From assembly GCF_014084105.1 (NCBI RefSeq), contig NZ_CP048289.1:815922-879921 (forward strand): a DNA stretch of 64,000 bases, given 5' to 3'. The DNA comes from Streptacidiphilus sp. P02-A3a (GTDB lineage: Bacteria > Actinomycetota > Actinomycetes > Streptomycetales > Streptomycetaceae). The position numbers and the translations under genes were made by a program. Below the pieces are notes generated by a model. It saw only the letters and a program-made list of their open reading frames with translations. It had not been told where the DNA came from and searched no databases. Position 1 is the stretch's first letter, and the number at the start of each line of letters is the position of its first letter. Of this stretch, positions 1 through 7,382 are shown piece after piece.

Positions 1-1918
1 CGTACTCCAGGCCCTTCGCCAGCGACGCCGGGACCAGCGTCAGCCGGGACTCGGCGGAGGTCTCGGTGCCCGGGTCCAGGTAGGGCAGACCCGCCGCCTC
101 CAGAGCCGCGCCCAGCGCCGGGATCCGGGCGTCGGCGGCGATCAGCGCGATCGAGCCCTCGTTGCCCAGCGCCTCGCGGCAGGCGTCCAGCACCGCCGCC
201 GTCGAGCCCTCGGCGTCCGGCAGCGGCAGCACCCGCAGCGCGCCCCGCGACTCACGGACCGACTCGGCCGGGGCCAGGTCGGGCGCGATCCCGGGGAGCA
301 GCCGGGAGGCGTACCGGATCACCTCGCTGGGCACCCGGAAGGTCTTGGTCAGCGCCTCGACCCTGGACTCCGGCTTGCCCAGGTGGTGCAGCGCCTCGGC
401 CCAGGTCGCGGTCGCCCACGGGGTGGTGCCCTGGGCGATGTCGCCGAGCACGGTGGTCGATCCGGTGGTGCAGCGGCGGCCCACCGCCCGGTACTGCATC
501 GGGGAGAGGTCCTGCGCCTCGTCGAGCACCACGTGCCCGAGCGAGGAGGTGCGTTCCACCAGGTCGCGGGTCTCGTCGATGAGCACGGCGTCGGCCAGGG
601 ACCAGGGCGCGCTCTTCGGGCCGCGCGGGGCCTTGGCCCAGAGCACCGCCCGCTGCTCCTCGGGGGTGAGCAGGTCCCGGGCGCAGTCGGCCAGGAACTC
701 GGCGTCGCTGAGCAGCCGGAACACCAGCTTCACCGGGTCGACCACCGGCCACACGGCCTTGACCGCCGCCCGGACGGCGGGGTTGCGGGCCACCGCGTCC
801 TGCACCCGGTCGTCCGGGGCCTCGCCCGCCTGCTCCATCTTCACCAGCACCAGGTGCGCGATCCGCTGCGGCAGCGCGGCCAGCGCCGCGCCGTAGCGGA
901 TGTCGCGGTCCAGCAGCTCCTGGACGAGCTGCTCCAGCTCGTACGCCGGGATCCGCCAGCGGCGCGAGCCGCGGACCACCAGGCAGGGCTCGGTGGGCAT
1001 CCGGATGCCGGAGCGGACCGCCCGGTGGAGCACCTGGGCCATCCTGGCGTCGCCCTTGACCACGGCGGTCGGTGCCGGGTCCGCGCCGGTGACCGGGACG
1101 TGCGCGACCAGCTCCTCCACCGTGGCCTGGGCGACGTCCAGCTCGCCCAGGGCGGGCAGCACCTGCTCGATGTACTGGAGGAAGGAGCGGTTCGGGCCGA
1201 TCACCAGGGTCCCGGTCCGGGCCAGCCGCTCCCGGTGCGCGTACAGCAGGTACGCGACGCGGTGCAGGCCGACGGCGGTCTTCCCGGTGCCGGGCGCGCC
1301 CTGGACGCAGACGCTGCCGTGGATGTCGGCGCGGACGATCTCGTCCTGCTCGGGCTGGATGGTGGCGACGATGTCGCGCATCGGGCCGACGCGGGGGCGT
1401 TCGATCTCGGCGGCGAGCAGCGCGCTGGTGGTCTCCAGCTCGGCCGGGTCGGTCAGGTGCTCGTCCTCGTAGGCGGTGAGGTCGCCGCCGGTGTAGCCGA
1501 AGCGGCGGCGCAGCGCGACGTCCAGCGGGTCCTTGCGGCTGGCGCGGTAGAACGGCTGGGAGACCGGCGCGCGCCAGTCGATGACCATCGGGTCGCCCTG
1601 GGCGTCGTGGACGTGCCGCCGCCCGATGTAGAACTGCTCGCCCTCCGCCAGGTCGAGTCCGGGGGCGTGCAGGTAGTCGAGGCGGCCGAAGAACAGCGGG
1701 GTGTGCGCCAGGTCGGCCAGGGCCTTGATGCGGTCGGAGATCTCGCGTTGCAGGATCGCCGCGTTCACCCAGTTCCCGGTGACGTCGGAGAGGTCCAGCG
1801 ACTCCACGTCCGCGCGCATGGCGCGGAGGGCGGCGCGGGAGGAGGCGAGGTGGGCGCGCTCGCGGTCCAGCGGGTTGTCGTCGGCGCCGGTGGCCGCGGC
1901 GGTGTGCGTGGAGGACAA
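1..1918 (-). CDS. HelD-family RNA polymerase-associated ATPase (partial, C-terminus off window)
   Basis: UvrD/Rep-like superfamily-1 ATPase of the HelD/HelR class, which in actinobacteria removes stalled or rifampicin-blocked RNA polymerase from DNA; that role is family knowledge. The frame reads a coiled-coil-type N-terminus, then the family segment FFGRLDYLH, Walker A GAPGTGKTAVGLHR, and DEAQDLSP for motif II, running off the left edge, so motifs V-VI are not visible. I start at TTG 1918 because GGGAAGG lies just upstream; an in-frame ATG at 1975 (19 codons longer) is the alternative. The only other genes near it belong to unrelated units. No rifampicin-associated inverted repeat was seen upstream. 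Family assignment is secure; HelD versus HelR subtype is not. Confidence 0.85.
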   Translation of the reverse strand, partial: MSSTHTAAATGADDNPLDRERAHLASSRAALRAMRADVESLDLSDVTGNWVNAAILQREISDRIKALADLAHTPLFFGRLDYLHAPGLDLAEGEQFYIGRRHVHDAQGDPMVIDWRAPVSQPFYRASRKDPLDVALRRRFGYTGGDLTAYEDEHLTDPAELETTSALLAAEIERPRVGPMRDIVATIQPEQDEIVRADIHGSVCVQGAPGTGKTAVGLHRVAYLLYAHRERLARTGTLVIGPNRSFLQYIEQVLPALGELDVAQATVEELVAHVPVTGADPAPTAVVKGDARMAQVLHRAVRSGIRMPTEPCLVVRGSRRWRIPAYELEQLVQELLDRDIRYGAALAALPQRIAHLVLVKMEQAGEAPDDRVQDAVARNPAVRAAVKAVWPVVDPVKLVFRLLSDAEFLADCARDLLTPEEQRAVLWAKAPRGPKSAPWSLADAVLIDETRDLVERTSSLGHVVLDEAQDLSPMQYRAVGRRCTTGSTTVLGDIAQGTTPWATATWAEALHHLGKPESRVEALTKTFRVPSEVIRYASRLLPGIAPDLAPAESVRESRGALRVLPLPDAEGSTAAVLDACREALGNEGSIALIAADARIPALGAALEAAGLPYLDPGTETSAESRLTLVPASLAKGLEY

Positions 1919-2274
1919 GGGGGAGCCTTCCCGGCTGCGCGGTTGCCGGGGGGTACCCGGCGCGCAGCGGTCCATGAGTCTTCTTCGATGGAGTTGGAGA
2001 GCCGACCGGTTCCGACCGGGCGGCGCACTCCCCGGCTCCGGCGGGCCCGTGTGTGGGCGGGCCGTGCGGAGGGGAAGGCGGCAGACCGGACATGCTAGAC
2101 CGGGCGCGGCGCGGACGCGAACCGTTTTCCGGCCGCCCCGGCCCCGAGCCGGTTCCGGGGGCGGCACCGCCTCGCGGTGGAGCGGCGCTACGCCCTGCGG
2201 AGGAGGGACGGTACGACCGCGTATCGGCCTGCGGGGCGACGCCGTTCCGGCGCGCCGGAACCTACCGTGGAGGT

Positions 2275-2454
2275 ATGGCTACTTCGCAGATCAACCCCAC
2301 GGTCCGGGCCCAGGGGGGAGCCGGGAGCGGCAGCACCAGGCAGCCCCACGAGGGCCACCGGCACCCCGTCCGCACCGCGCTGCGCGGCGCCGGGGTCTTC
2401 CTCGACACCGCGTGGCGGGTCGTCCTCCTCGGCGGCGACACCATCAGGGACTGA
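2275..2454 (+). CDS. Small conserved-type hypothetical protein (59 aa)
   Basis: Short basic protein beginning MATSQINPTV and ending with the hydrophobic helix-like stretch GVFLDTAWRVVLLGG. I do not recognise a domain. Start choice: TACCGT at 2263-2268 lies 6 nt before ATG 2275, the spacing expected for a leaderless mRNA; GGAGG is also present but is only 1 nt from the ATG, too close to be a normal ribosome site. High G/C at third positions supports coding. It is divergent from the HelD gene across about 350 nt. A 16-bp tandem repeat begins in its stop codon. Confidence 0.55.
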   Translation: MATSQINPTVRAQGGAGSGSTRQPHEGHRHPVRTALRGAGVFLDTAWRVVLLGGDTIRD

Positions 2455-2484
2455 CACCACCGGGGACCGACACCACCGGGGACC
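2453..2484. repeat. 16-bp tandem duplication at a stop codon
   Basis: Two exact adjacent copies of GACACCACCGGGGACC, at 2453-2468 and 2469-2484. The first copy begins inside the TGA (2452-2454) of the 59-aa gene. It is one of a series of similar stop-proximal duplications in this window. Confidence 0.9.
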
Positions 2485-2627
2485 GAACCGCCCGCTCCGG
2501 GACAACTTCACGGACTTGTCACAGCCACGTCACCGCCGAAACCGCAGCTCGGCTCGGGGCGTGAGCACAGATGAGAGTGATCGGGAGCCCACGGTACCGA
2601 CCGTGGCCGGAGTGTCCAGGGGATCTG

Positions 2628-3362
2628 ATGCGAGTTCAGCGAGTGGCGATTGCGGCGACGGCGGCCCTTCTCGGCAGCCTGGCGCTGAGCGCGTGCGGCG
2701 GCGGCACCGGCTCGGTGGCGGCGGGCGGACAGGTCTCGGTCGCGGCCTCCGGTGCGGCCTCCGGCCCGTCGGCTTCGGGCCCGGCCTCGGGCCCGGCCTC
2801 CGGCTCGACCGGCTCGACCGGCTCCTCCGGCAGCGGGGGCGCCGGAGCGTCCGGCGGCTCGTCCCCGGCTCCGGGCACCGCCGCCCCGGTCGCCTCCACC
2901 GGCGGCAGCGGCACCGGCGGCAGCACCGGTGGCAGCCCGGCCGCGGCCAGGTGCACCACCGCGCACCTGGGCTTCGCCATCGGTCCGGACAGCGGCCCGC
3001 AGGCCGTCGGCGACACCAGCGCCGCCGAGGTGGTCAAGCTCACCAACAACGGCGGCAGCAGCTGCGTCATGCACGGCTTCCCCGGCGTCGACCTGAAGAC
3101 CAACTACGGGACGGTCGCGGTGGCGCGCGCCGAGCAGACCCCGCGGACGATCACCGTGGCGCCCGGGGCCAGCGCCCTGTTCAGCATCGACTACCCGGTG
3201 AACAACACCGGCGGCAGCGGCGTCCGGGTCGACTCGATGGTGATCACCCCGCCCAACGAGACCCACTCGTACACCCTGGCCTGGAACCAGGGCACGCTCC
3301 CGGCCACCGACGGCTCCGGCCCCTCGCTCGACGTCACCCCGGTCGTGCTGATGGCCGACTGA
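2628..3362 (+). CDS. DUF4232 domain lipoprotein
   Basis: Secreted lipoprotein of 244 aa. The N-terminus has basic residues, a hydrophobic core and the lipobox LSAC, with lipidated Cys at 23. A Ser/Gly/Pro/Thr-rich linker (about residues 30-105) follows, then a DUF4232-type domain starting at CTTAHLGFAIG and ending VVLMAD. DUF4232 proteins are common streptomycete exported proteins of unknown function. ATG 2628 is chosen because it begins the signal peptide and has AGGGGA just upstream; an earlier in-frame start at 2571 would put 19 non-signal residues first. It stops 6 nt before the convergent helicase gene. Confidence 0.85.
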   Translation: MRVQRVAIAATAALLGSLALSACGGGTGSVAAGGQVSVAASGAASGPSASGPASGPASGSTGSTGSSGSGGAGASGGSSPAPGTAAPVASTGGSGTGGSTGGSPAAARCTTAHLGFAIGPDSGPQAVGDTSAAEVVKLTNNGGSSCVMHGFPGVDLKTNYGTVAVARAEQTPRTITVAPGASALFSIDYPVNNTGGSGVRVDSMVITPPNETHSYTLAWNQGTLPATDGSGPSLDVTPVVLMAD

Positions 3363-3368
3363 GCCCGC

Positions 3369-5012
3369 TCAGTCGGCCTGGAGCACGTCGTCCGCGTCGA
3401 CGATCCGGTAGGCGTACCCCTGCTCGGCCAGGAACCGCTGCCGGTGCGCGGCGAAGTCCTGGTCGACGGTGTCGCGGGCGACGACCGAGTAGAAGTGCGC
3501 GGTGTGCCCGTCCGCCTTGGGCCGCAGCACCCGGCCCAGGCGCTGCGCCTCCTCCTGCCGGGAGCCGAAGGTGCCGGACACCTGGATGGCCACGGTGGCC
3601 TCGGGCAGGTCGATGGAGAAGTTGGCGACCTTGGACACCACCAGCACGGTGATCTCGCCGTTCCGGAACGCGTCGAACAGCTTCTCCCGTTGCGGGTTGC
3701 TGGTCTCGCCCTTGATCACCGGGGCGTTCAGCGCCTCGCCGAGCTCGTCCAGCTGGTCGATGTACTGGCCGATGACCAGCGTCGGCACACCCCGGTGCTT
3801 CTCCACCAGGGCCTGGGTGACCCGGCGCTTGGTCGCCGTGGTCGCGCAGAAGCGGTAGCGCTCCTCCGGCTCGGCGGTGGCGTACGCCAGCCGCTCGTGG
3901 TCGGTCAGGGTGACCCGGACCTCGCAGCAGTCGGCGGGCGCGATGTAGCCCTGGGCCTCGATCTCCTTCCACGGCGCGTCGAAGCGCTTGGGACCGATCA
4001 GCGAGAAGACGTCGCCCTCGCGGCCGTCCTCGCGGACCAGGGTCGCGGTCAGGCCCAGCCGCCGCCGCGCCTGGAGGTCGGCGGTGAACCGGAAGATCGG
4101 CGCGGGCAGCAGGTGCACCTCGTCGTAGACGACCAGGCCCCAGTCACGGGAGTCGAACAGCTCCAGGTGCGCGTAGACGCCCTTCCGCTTGGTCGTCATC
4201 ACCTGGTAGGTGGCGATGGTGACCGGGCGGATCTCCTTGCGGGTGCCGCTGTACTCGCCGATCTCGTCCTCGGTCAGCGAGGTCCGCTTGACCAGCTCGT
4301 GCTTCCACTGCCGGGCCGAGACGGTGTTGGTCACCAGGATCAGCGTGGTGGCCTTGGCGGTGGCCATCGCGGCGGCCCCGACCAGGGTCTTCCCGGCCCC
4401 GCAGGGGAGCACCACGACGCCGGAGCCGCCGTGCCAGAAGCCCTCGACCGCCTGCTGCTGGTAGGGGCGCAGCTCCCAGCCGTCCTGCTCCAGCTCGATC
4501 GGGTGCGCCTCGCCGTCGACGTACCCGGCCAGGTCCTCGGCGGGCCAGCCGAGCTTCAGCAGCACCTGCTTGATCTGGCCGCGCTCGGAGGGGTGCACGG
4601 CGACGGTGTCGGGGTCGAGCCGCGCGCCGACCAGCGGGATGATCTTCTTCGACCGCAGCACCTCCTCCAGCACCGGCCGGTCGGTGGTGGTCAGCACCAG
4701 CCCGTGGACGGGGTGCTTGGACAGCGTCAGCCGCCCGTACCGGTCCATGGTGTCGGCGACGTCCACCAGCAGCGCGTGCGGCACCGGGTAGCGGGAGAAG
4801 CTGACCAGCGCGTCGACCACCTGCTCCGCGTCGTGCCCGGCGGCCCGGGCGTTCCACAGCCCGAGCGGGGTGACCCGGTAGGTGTGCACGTGCTCGGGGG
4901 CCCGCTCCAGCTCCGCGAACGGAGCGATCGCCCGGCGGCAGTCGCCGGCCCTGGGGTGGCTGGTCTCCAGCAACAGGGTCTTGTCTGATTGCACGATGAG
5001 TGGACCGTCCAC
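3369..5012 (-). CDS. XPB/ERCC3-type DNA repair helicase
   Basis: 547-aa superfamily-2 helicase of the bacterial XPB group, an ATP-dependent 3'-5' DNA translocase linked in eukaryotes and archaea to nucleotide excision repair. Visible parts: an N-terminal XPB-specific domain (about 20-130), Walker A LPCGAGKTL at about 202-210, the DEVH box at 297-300, motif III LGLTATLVR, and motif VI QRLGRVLRPK near the C-terminus. GTG 5012 is chosen because AGGGA lies 6 nt upstream and the protein matches the usual length. In other actinobacteria the XPB gene sits beside the helicase-associated gene seen here at 7383-9794; two unrelated genes separate them here. Confidence 0.95.
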   Translation of the reverse strand: MDGPLIVQSDKTLLLETSHPRAGDCRRAIAPFAELERAPEHVHTYRVTPLGLWNARAAGHDAEQVVDALVSFSRYPVPHALLVDVADTMDRYGRLTLSKHPVHGLVLTTTDRPVLEEVLRSKKIIPLVGARLDPDTVAVHPSERGQIKQVLLKLGWPAEDLAGYVDGEAHPIELEQDGWELRPYQQQAVEGFWHGGSGVVVLPCGAGKTLVGAAAMATAKATTLILVTNTVSARQWKHELVKRTSLTEDEIGEYSGTRKEIRPVTIATYQVMTTKRKGVYAHLELFDSRDWGLVVYDEVHLLPAPIFRFTADLQARRRLGLTATLVREDGREGDVFSLIGPKRFDAPWKEIEAQGYIAPADCCEVRVTLTDHERLAYATAEPEERYRFCATTATKRRVTQALVEKHRGVPTLVIGQYIDQLDELGEALNAPVIKGETSNPQREKLFDAFRNGEITVLVVSKVANFSIDLPEATVAIQVSGTFGSRQEEAQRLGRVLRPKADGHTAHFYSVVARDTVDQDFAAHRQRFLAEQGYAYRIVDADDVLQAD

Positions 5013-5131
5013 GTGCGTCCCTTTCCAGCAGGGGCGACTGGCCCGGGTGCGGGCAGCCAAACGTCCAGTCTGCCTTATCGCGGCGGTGACCGTGCGGGGC
5101 CGCCGACCCGGGGCCGGGACGGCCCGGCGGC

Positions 5132-6067
5132 TCAACCGGCGGCAGTGCCCCGTACCGCGTCCAGGATCTCGCCCGCGCCCTGGTCCAGCAGCTCGTAGGC
5201 GAGGGCGGCGCCCAGCTTCTCCGGCTCGTCCGCCCGGCCCGACCGGGTGCCGCTGACCCGTCGGCGCCCGTCCAGCGAGGTCACCTGCGCGAGGAGTTCG
5301 AGCTCGCCGCCGGGCAGGGTCACCGCGTACGCCCCGACCGGCACGCTGCAACCGCCGTGGAGTTCGGCGAGCAGCGCGCGCTCGGCGCGGATCCGCCGGT
5401 CGACCGAGTCGTCGCCGACGGTCGACAGCAGCTCGCGGACCGCCGCGTTGTCCTCCCGGACCTGGATCCCGAGCGCGCCCTGTCCCGGGGACGGCGGGAA
5501 CAGGTCGAGCGGCAGCGCCTCGCCGATCTCGTCCTGCAGGCCGAGCCGTCGCAGCCCGGCCACCGCCAGGACCACCGCGTCCAGGCCCATGGTCCTGATC
5601 TTCTGCAGCCGCGGCGGCACGTTCCCGCGGATCGGTACCAGCTCCAGGTCGGGGCGCACGGCGAGCAGTTGGGCGACCCGGCGCGGGGACCCGGTGCCCA
5701 CCCGGGCGCCCTTCCGCAGCCCGTCGAGGGTCGATCCGCAGAGGGCGTCCCGGACGTCCTCCCGGTCCGGCGGCGGCAGCAGGACCAGCCCGGCCGGACT
5801 CGCGGTGGGCAGGTCCTTGAGGCTGTGCACGACCACGTCCACCTCGCCGCGCAGCAGCGCCGCCTCCTGCTCGGTGCTGAACGCGCTCCCGCCGCTCACC
5901 GCCGACACGCTGGCCACCGTGGACTTCCGGTCCCGGTCCCCGCCCTCCAGGATCGCGCGGTGGGTGAACACGTGCTCGGGGAACCGCTCGCGCAGCGGCG
6001 CCAGGTACTCCCTGACCTGAGTGCGGGCGAGCGTGCTCGCCCGGCTGCCGACGAGGAACTGTGCCAC
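5132..6067 (-). CDS. hemC: Hydroxymethylbilane synthase homologue, divergent
   Basis: 311-aa porphobilinogen deaminase-family protein; family members join four porphobilinogens into hydroxymethylbilane for tetrapyrrole synthesis. Seen: GSRAS (7-11), HSLKD (81-85, holding the catalytic Asp), SPRR (127-130), RGNV (147-150), and the dipyrromethane-binding Cys240 in HGGCSVPVG. Unusual: the normally strict GGKGLF loop reads GGSAF (59-63), so the conserved Lys is gone. No hemA, hemB or hemD is adjacent; streptomycetes normally keep hemC with those genes, so this is probably an extra copy. GTG 6067 gives a normal N-terminus and follows GGGAG. It may be a paralogue with altered function; fold is certain, activity is not. 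Confidence 0.85.
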   Translation of the reverse strand: MAQFLVGSRASTLARTQVREYLAPLRERFPEHVFTHRAILEGGDRDRKSTVASVSAVSGGSAFSTEQEAALLRGEVDVVVHSLKDLPTASPAGLVLLPPPDREDVRDALCGSTLDGLRKGARVGTGSPRRVAQLLAVRPDLELVPIRGNVPPRLQKIRTMGLDAVVLAVAGLRRLGLQDEIGEALPLDLFPPSPGQGALGIQVREDNAAVRELLSTVGDDSVDRRIRAERALLAELHGGCSVPVGAYAVTLPGGELELLAQVTSLDGRRRVSGTRSGRADEPEKLGAALAYELLDQGAGEILDAVRGTAAG

Positions 6068-6158
6068 TGGACCACTCCCACCGCGTGATAAGCCGTCAGC
6101 AGGCGAGGCTACTCGTGATCCACCCACCCGGATTCCGACTCGGTGTCGGCACCGCCGC

Positions 6159-7208
6159 TCAGCCGGCGGTGGGCTTCGCCAGGTGCTGGCTGAGGTATTC
6201 CAGGGTCATCGGGATCAGCCGCTTGAAGTCCGAGGTGAGGTGGTCCGCGTGGGGGAGGACGTAGTACGTCAGGTGGACCGAGGGGGAGGTGCGGGCGGCC
6301 TTGACGAAGGCCTGCACCACGGACTGCTCGTAGGGCTCCGCGCCGCCCGCGGTGACCAGCATCGAGACGTTCGCGGTGGACCTGGCGACCATCAGCTGCG
6401 GGTTGTTGGCCCTCCAGGCGGCGTCGTGGCCCTGCCAGTACAGCGAGTCCGGGATGAAGTAGCCGTCGATCGGGACCGCGGTGCTGAAGGTCCGCGGGAA
6501 CTGGAGGGCGAGCTTGGCGCTGCACAGGCCGCCGGTGGAGGCGCCCATCACGCCCCAGCCGTCGCGGCTGGTGAGGGTGCGGAAGTTGGCGCGGGCGAAG
6601 TCGGGGACGTCCTCGCCCATCCAGGTGGCCATCCGCTGGTGGCCGGGTATGTCGCTGCAGTCCAGCAGGCGGTCGTCGTCGTCGTGGAAGTTCTGGATCG
6701 GCATGATCATGATGAACGGGCTGGCCTTGCCCTGCGCGGCCAGCGCCACGTCCTCGGCCTGGATCGGCAGTTGCTGCTGGTCGGTCCAGGTGTTGTAGCC
6801 GGCGCTGGCGCCGCCGGAGTACATGGTCACCACCGGGAAGCCGTAGTGCGCGTACTTCGGGTCGTGGTACTGCGGCGGCAGCCACACCCAGACCTTGCCG
6901 GAGACCCCGGACTTCGCACCGTGCAGGGTGGTCACGTAGATCGGTCCGACGGAGGTGTTCTCGGCGAGCTCCAGCGCGGCCGGGGGACCGGTCGGCAGCG
7001 ACACCGCGGTCTGCGTGGGGGACGGCGGCGCCGAGGGCCTGGCGGCGTGGCTCGGGGTGGCCAGCGGCGTACCGGTCGGCGCGGGGGCGGCGGCCGGGTG
7101 GGCGGCGGAGCCGCAGCCCGACAGGGTCAGCGCGAGGGCCAGGGCCGTGAGCGCGGCCGCCGCCGGGGGCAGGGCCGCGGCGCGGCGGAGGGCACGGGGC
7201 AGGCGCAT
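6159..7208 (-). CDS. Secreted esterase-family lipoprotein (alpha/beta hydrolase)
   Basis: 349-aa exported protein. The signal peptide ends in lipobox LSGC (Cys32), followed by an Ala/Pro-rich linker. The hydrolase domain has the segment KVWVWLPPQY, an oxyanion-loop region around FPVVTMYSGG, nucleophile elbow GASTGG and a late His in LPHADHLTSDF. This is the putative-esterase family that includes antigen 85 and trehalose-mycolate transferases; substrate unknown. It is a paralogue of the gene at 47465-48580, sharing the WLPPQY and YAH..FPVV blocks and the G-x-S-x-GG elbow. It lies between hemC and the helicase-associated gene, on the same strand, but more than 170 nt from the latter. Confidence 0.88.
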   Translation of the reverse strand: MRLPRALRRAAALPPAAAALTALALALTLSGCGSAAHPAAAPAPTGTPLATPSHAARPSAPPSPTQTAVSLPTGPPAALELAENTSVGPIYVTTLHGAKSGVSGKVWVWLPPQYHDPKYAHYGFPVVTMYSGGASAGYNTWTDQQQLPIQAEDVALAAQGKASPFIMIMPIQNFHDDDDRLLDCSDIPGHQRMATWMGEDVPDFARANFRTLTSRDGWGVMGASTGGLCSAKLALQFPRTFSTAVPIDGYFIPDSLYWQGHDAAWRANNPQLMVARSTANVSMLVTAGGAEPYEQSVVQAFVKAARTSPSVHLTYYVLPHADHLTSDFKRLIPMTLEYLSQHLAKPTAG

Positions 7209-7382
7209 GGCGGGGGACTCCAGGAAGGGTGAACAGGCGCACTCCGGCAGCAGTGGTGCGAGTCGCTGCCGGTACGAGTCGGACGGGTATGAGCGGTGAC
7301 GTCCGAATCATGCCGAATGGTTGCGCCGACTCACAGGGACATCATAGGAAGTCCCGGTGAACCCTCGGCCCCGGGTCACGCC

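Noticed and set aside
2508-3266. 252-codon minus-strand frame
   Set aside because: Antisense to the DUF4232 lipoprotein, whose signal peptide, lipobox and domain are clear.
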